Program-made: the position numbers and the translations under genes
Notes under the pieces: model-generated
Told to the model about the DNA's origin: nothing
Database searches by the model: none
What the model saw: the letters and a program-made list of their open reading frames with translations, nothing else
Source: Victivallales bacterium
Lineage (GTDB): Bacteria > Verrucomicrobiota > Lentisphaeria > Oligosphaerales > Oligosphaeraceae
Direction: 5' to 3'
DNA: 7,644 nt
Assembly: GCA_017615955.1 (NCBI GenBank)
Contig: JAFZZD010000659.1
Coordinates: 1-7,644 of the forward strand
Shown: piece by piece, positions 5,524 through 7,644 of the stretch
How positions within the stretch are numbered: the first letter of the stretch is position 1
Layout of the letters: every line of letters begins with the position of its first letter

Positions 5524-5538
5524 CAGACGCCTTCTCCT

Positions 5539-6816
5539 TTAGTTCAACTTGATGCGCTTGCGGTTCTTCTTGCCGGCCCGCAATGTCAGCGGCCCTGCAA
5601 CAAAATCGTCCTTGGTAATGACCTTCTTTATGTCGGACACCTTCTCATCGTTGATGTAGCAGCCGCCACCCTGCACAAGACGGCGAGCCTCGCCATTGGA
5701 GGCGGCAAGCCCCGCCTTCACGAACAGCGTCAAAAGCCCCATGCCCTCGCCAAGATCCGCCTCGGTTAATTCCAGCGTTGGAATGTCCTCATTAACGTCA
5801 ATGCCCTTGCTCTCGATGATGCGGCTTGTAGTCTCCACCTTGAATTCAGGATCAGCAAAGCCAAACTCTCTGCCAGCCGCCATGAATGCCTTGATTGCCA
5901 CATCATGGCCATGTGCCAGCGCAGTCGCCTCGTATGCCAGGATTTCCTTGGCGCGATTGATGTTGCAGCCCTCCTCGGTGAGGTGCCGCACTTCGTCCAT
6001 CGGCAATGCGGTGAAGAAGCCCAGCAGCTTGCGTACATCCTCGTCATTGGAATTGCGCCAGAACTGATAGTAGTCGTATGGCGATGTGCGTTCAGCGTCA
6101 AGCCAGACAGCGCCGCCCGCCGTCTTGCCGAACTTGGTGCCATCGCTCTTCAGCAACAGCGGATACGTGGCGCCGTGCACCTCGTCCCCCAGCTTGCGCC
6201 TTACCAGTTCCACGCCCGCGATTATGTTGCCCCACTGGTCCTGCCCGCCAAACTCGAATTCGCAGTTGTAGTGCTGGTGCAGGTGCATGAAGTCAAATGC
6301 CTGAAGCAGAGGATAGCTGAATTCCAGAAAACTAAGGCCTGTTTCAAGACGCAACTTCACGGATTCGGCAGTGAGCATCCTTGGCACGCTGAACAGGCTG
6401 CCAATGTCCCGCAGGAACTCAATCAGGTTTCTGTCCCGCAGCCAGTCCGCATTGTTGACCATGATGGCCTTTCCTTCGCCAAAGTCCAGGAAACGGCTCA
6501 ATTGCGCCTGAAGGCATTTTACATTGTAGTCTATGGTCACGATGGTGCTGATTGGACGCGCCTCGGTCTTGCCGGAAGGGTCACCAATCATGGCAGTGTC
6601 GCCGCCTACCAACACAATCGGCAGATGCCCACATTTCTGCAGCCAGCGCATGGCCATGACAGGAAGCAAGTGCCCGATATGCAGGCTCGAGCCAGTGGGG
6701 TCAAACCCAGTGTAGAAGCGAGCTGGTCCTTCTCCCAGCCTTTTCCTCATTGCCTCCTCATCCGTAAACTGATAGAGGAAGCCCCTTTCGCGTAGAATAT
6801 CCAGTGCGTTTTGCAT
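5539..6816 (-). CDS. tyrS: Tyrosyl-tRNA synthetase (class Ic)
   Basis: TyrRS attaches tyrosine to tRNA-Tyr in the cytoplasm using ATP. The 425-aa length is typical of bacterial TyrRS. The Rossmann domain contains FYTGFDPTGSSLHIGHL (34-50), with the HIGH motif at 46-49. It also has FSYPLLQAFDF (166-176; tyrosine recognition), FGGQDQWGN (189-197) and the KMSKS-equivalent KFGKT (228-232). A C-terminal S4-like RNA-binding domain spans about 358-425, with ASNGEARRLVQGGGCYIN (372-389). ATG 6816 starts the conserved protein; earlier in-frame codons up to 6882 fall within the terminator and add non-conserved sequence. GGAAAGAG stands 5 nt upstream. The start lies only 14 nt after the U-tract of an intrinsic terminator, so expression must pass through it or begin inside it. 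lpxA follows 15 nt downstream. No T-box sequence was found in the leader. Confidence 0.98.
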   Translation of the reverse strand: MQNALDILRERGFLYQFTDEEAMRKRLGEGPARFYTGFDPTGSSLHIGHLLPVMAMRWLQKCGHLPIVLVGGDTAMIGDPSGKTEARPISTIVTIDYNVKCLQAQLSRFLDFGEGKAIMVNNADWLRDRNLIEFLRDIGSLFSVPRMLTAESVKLRLETGLSFLEFSYPLLQAFDFMHLHQHYNCEFEFGGQDQWGNIIAGVELVRRKLGDEVHGATYPLLLKSDGTKFGKTAGGAVWLDAERTSPYDYYQFWRNSNDEDVRKLLGFFTALPMDEVRHLTEEGCNINRAKEILAYEATALAHGHDVAIKAFMAAGREFGFADPEFKVETTSRIIESKGIDVNEDIPTLELTEADLGEGMGLLTLFVKAGLAASNGEARRLVQGGGCYINDEKVSDIKKVITKDDFVAGPLTLRAGKKNRKRIKLN

Positions 6817-6830
6817 TAGTCTCTTTCCTA

Positions 6831-6868
6831 AAAATAAAAAAGCGGGCAGATTAAAAACCTGCCCGCTT
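6831..6868 (-). terminator. Strong intrinsic terminator between rplU and tyrS (possible attenuator)
   Basis: AAGCGGGCAG (6840-6849) and CTGCCCGCTT (6859-6868) form a perfect GC-rich 10-bp stem with a 9-nt loop. On the minus strand it continues into TTTTATTTTT, a classical U-tract. It begins 50 nt after the rplU stop and ends just before the tyrS ribosome-binding site. Because only 14 nt separate it from the tyrS ATG, it is either a partial terminator or a regulated one. A small competing pairing, CTTA/TAAG (6866-6876), overlaps the first arm. Confidence 0.9.
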
Positions 6869-6918
6869 ATGCTAAGAGTCAATTTCGCCCTTCAAATTGG
6901 GCATTTTGTCAAACTTAA

Positions 6919-7233
6919 TCAAAGGATGATTTCCTTGACTTCAACCTTGGTCAATTCCTGGCGATGGCCCTTGGTCAGCCTGTACCTCTTGCGCCTCTTC
7001 ATCTTGAAGGCGATCAACTTCTTGCCGCGGAAATGCTCAATGACCTTGAGGACGACTTTCGCGCCCTTCACCACTGGTGAACCAACTGTAAGTTTGTCTC
7101 CGTCACTGACCAGCAGGACACTGTCCTCCAACTCAACTGTAGAATCGGCATCAGCCTTGATGCGGTTGACTTCGATAACTGAGCCAACCTCAACTTTGTA
7201 CTGCTTGCCACTTGTCTTGATGATTGCGTACAT
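6919..7233 (-). CDS. rplU: Large ribosomal subunit protein bL21
   Basis: A 104-aa basic protein with the canonical start MYAIIKTSGKQYKVEVG. It continues with DGDKLTVGSPVV (44-55), GAKVVLKV (57-64) and KKLIAFKMKRRKRYRLTKGHRQ (71-92), the family's C-terminal rRNA-binding block. bL21 binds 23S rRNA in the large subunit. AGGAG lies 6 nt before ATG 7233. In most bacteria rpmA (bL27) follows at once; here the next feature is a terminator and then tyrS, so the pair is split. It has its own upstream promoter-like sequence. Confidence 0.98.
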   Translation of the reverse strand: MYAIIKTSGKQYKVEVGSVIEVNRIKADADSTVELEDSVLLVSDGDKLTVGSPVVKGAKVVLKVIEHFRGKKLIAFKMKRRKRYRLTKGHRQELTKVEVKEIIL

Positions 7234-7256
7234 TCCTTTCTCCTAATAAGATATGC

Positions 7257-7269
7257 GAGCACTTTGCTC
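7257..7269 (-). promoter_or_regulatory. Small hairpin in the rplU leader
   Basis: On the minus strand GAGCA-AAG-TGCTC forms a perfect 5-bp stem-loop (7269-7257), 12 nt upstream of the AGGAG ribosome-binding site of rplU. Ribosomal protein leaders are often autoregulated, so this could be a bL21 leader element, but a 5-bp stem is weak evidence. Confidence 0.25.
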
Positions 7270-7288
7270 CTAGATTCAAAATTTGGGC

Positions 7289-7318
7289 ATAATGTAGTGC
7301 ATTTCCGCGTTTTTGCAA
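7289..7318 (-). promoter_or_regulatory. Candidate rplU promoter
   Basis: On the minus strand TTGCAA (7318-7313) and CATTAT (7294-7289) are spaced by 18 nt, each 4/6 to the sigma-70 consensus. This would give a leader of about 50 nt before rplU. Moderate match only. Confidence 0.35.
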
Positions 7319-7390
7319 TTTGATGTATGTGAAATTGTCATAATTCGCAGTTCCAAAGAATGAGAAATTCAAAATCGCTATTTCCCCTTA

Positions 7391-7425
7391 CCCCGTTTGA
7401 CAAACGGGGCTTCATGGCGTAAGAT
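7391..7425 (+). promoter_or_regulatory. Palindrome overlapping a plus-strand promoter-like sequence
   Basis: CCCCGTTT (7391-7398) and AAACGGGG (7402-7409) are perfect reverse complements around GAC. Within it, TTGACA (7397-7402) is a perfect -35 box. TAAGAT (7420-7425), 4/6 to the -10 consensus, follows after exactly 17 nt. No plus-strand gene follows in the remaining 219 nt, so it may drive an untranslated RNA, may be fortuitous, or the palindrome may be a protein-binding site or part of a dispersed repeat. Confidence 0.35.
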
Positions 7426-7541
7426 ATCGGGTCGCCGCTTTCTCTGGGTGTTGGAACTTTCGAGTTTGTGGGCGACATTTTTTTATGTCACGCTGTAGTT
7501 GATGTCACGGGCTTTTGCCGGGGCTGTGTTCGTCCTGCCTG

Positions 7542-7644
7542 TCATGCCGTGTCGCATTCCAGCCTCCATCCCGAGATGTCGATGTCGCTCAGCGGGTTCA
7601 TGAGAAGCGAGATTTTCAGCCTTGCGACGAGGTTTCCGATTGAC
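7542..7644 (-). CDS. Possible 3' end of an unrecognised gene, cut by window edge
   Basis: From the window edge the minus strand is open for 33 codons to TGA 7544-7542, ending ...MNPLSDIDISGWRLECDTA. The codons favour G/C at third positions (ATC, CTC, AAC, GAC, ACG), as in real genes here, and the residue composition is protein-like. A second open frame from the edge reads to a TAA near 7487 but is rich in Arg and His, the usual look of an out-of-frame reading. Too short to identify; no function is proposed. Confidence 0.4.
   Translation of the reverse strand, partial: SIGNLVARLKISLLMNPLSDIDISGWRLECDTA

Larger units (their letters stand above)
7234..7541. other. 308-nt intergenic stretch upstream of rplU
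   Basis: No long coding region. It holds the rplU leader and candidate promoter (7234-7318), a perfect palindrome overlapping a plus-strand promoter-like sequence (7391-7425), and a T-tract palindrome GACAT-T6-ATGTC (7474-7489). A 46-codon minus-strand open frame (7338-7478; product starts MSPTNSKVPT, ends LWNCEL) has no ribosome-binding site and is not recognised. I do not call it a gene. Confidence 0.6.

Noticed and set aside
4963..5769. Plus-strand open frame (268 codons) across lpxA and the end of tyrS
   Set aside because: Antisense shadow spanning two clear genes; no family signature.
5905..6795. Long plus-strand open frame (296 codons) across tyrS
   Set aside because: Antisense to tyrS, which has all class I motifs; the open frame follows from the codon usage of tyrS.
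6817..6918. T-box riboswitch before tyrS
   Set aside because: The 102-nt leader is too short and no T-box consensus or specifier loop was seen; only a hairpin terminator is present.
7487..7644. Alternative minus-strand frame from the window edge to TAA
   Set aside because: Rich in Arg and His with poor codon pattern; the frame ending at 7542 looks more like real coding sequence.

Overview
The window carries ten genes or gene fragments and one tRNA gene, all on the minus strand, so transcription runs from high to low coordinates. It looks like a Gram-negative chromosome segment. LpxA and WaaA (KdtA) imply lipid A/Kdo lipopolysaccharide, and TyrRS, bL21 and tRNA-Leu are housekeeping. The small pseudopilin has an RRFSLVELVVV-type N-terminus, an 'LKxALQMYGDDN' segment and a 'CP...SYLYNGG' motif. 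From memory this type is abundant in the PVC superphylum, especially Lentisphaerota (Victivallales). That placement is an inference and was not tested.

Layout in transcription order: (i) the right edge (7234-7644) holds what may be the 3' end of an unrecognised gene, a palindrome overlapping a possible plus-strand promoter, and the rplU promoter/leader. (ii) rplU (bL21), a strong intrinsic terminator, tyrS, lpxA and a type IV pilin-like gene follow; tyrS, lpxA and the pilin are tightly packed, and the pilin is followed by a second intrinsic terminator. (iii) A second unit holds a small HTH regulator, an MBL-fold metallohydrolase and sfsA; the last two overlap as ATGA. A perfect inverted repeat lies in front of the regulator. 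(iv) A palindrome-rich intergenic stretch contains two 40-nt units in inverted orientation. (v) The last unit is tRNA-Leu(UAG), waaA and the first 27 codons of trmO, with no terminator between them.

How the genes relate: lpxA performs the first step of lipid A synthesis and waaA adds Kdo to the finished precursor, but the other lpx genes are not here. tyrS, rplU, the tRNA and trmO belong to translation or tRNA maturation. The HTH-MBL-SfsA unit is the only part whose joint function is unknown.

Points most worth a second look: a G3:U70 pair (the classic alanine identity element) in tRNA-Leu; the paired palindromes whose two copies differ by a compensated base-pair change; the terminator placed so close to tyrS that no promoter fits between them; and the HTH-MBL-SfsA operon. 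No CRISPR array, complete insertion sequence, prophage gene or origin was seen.
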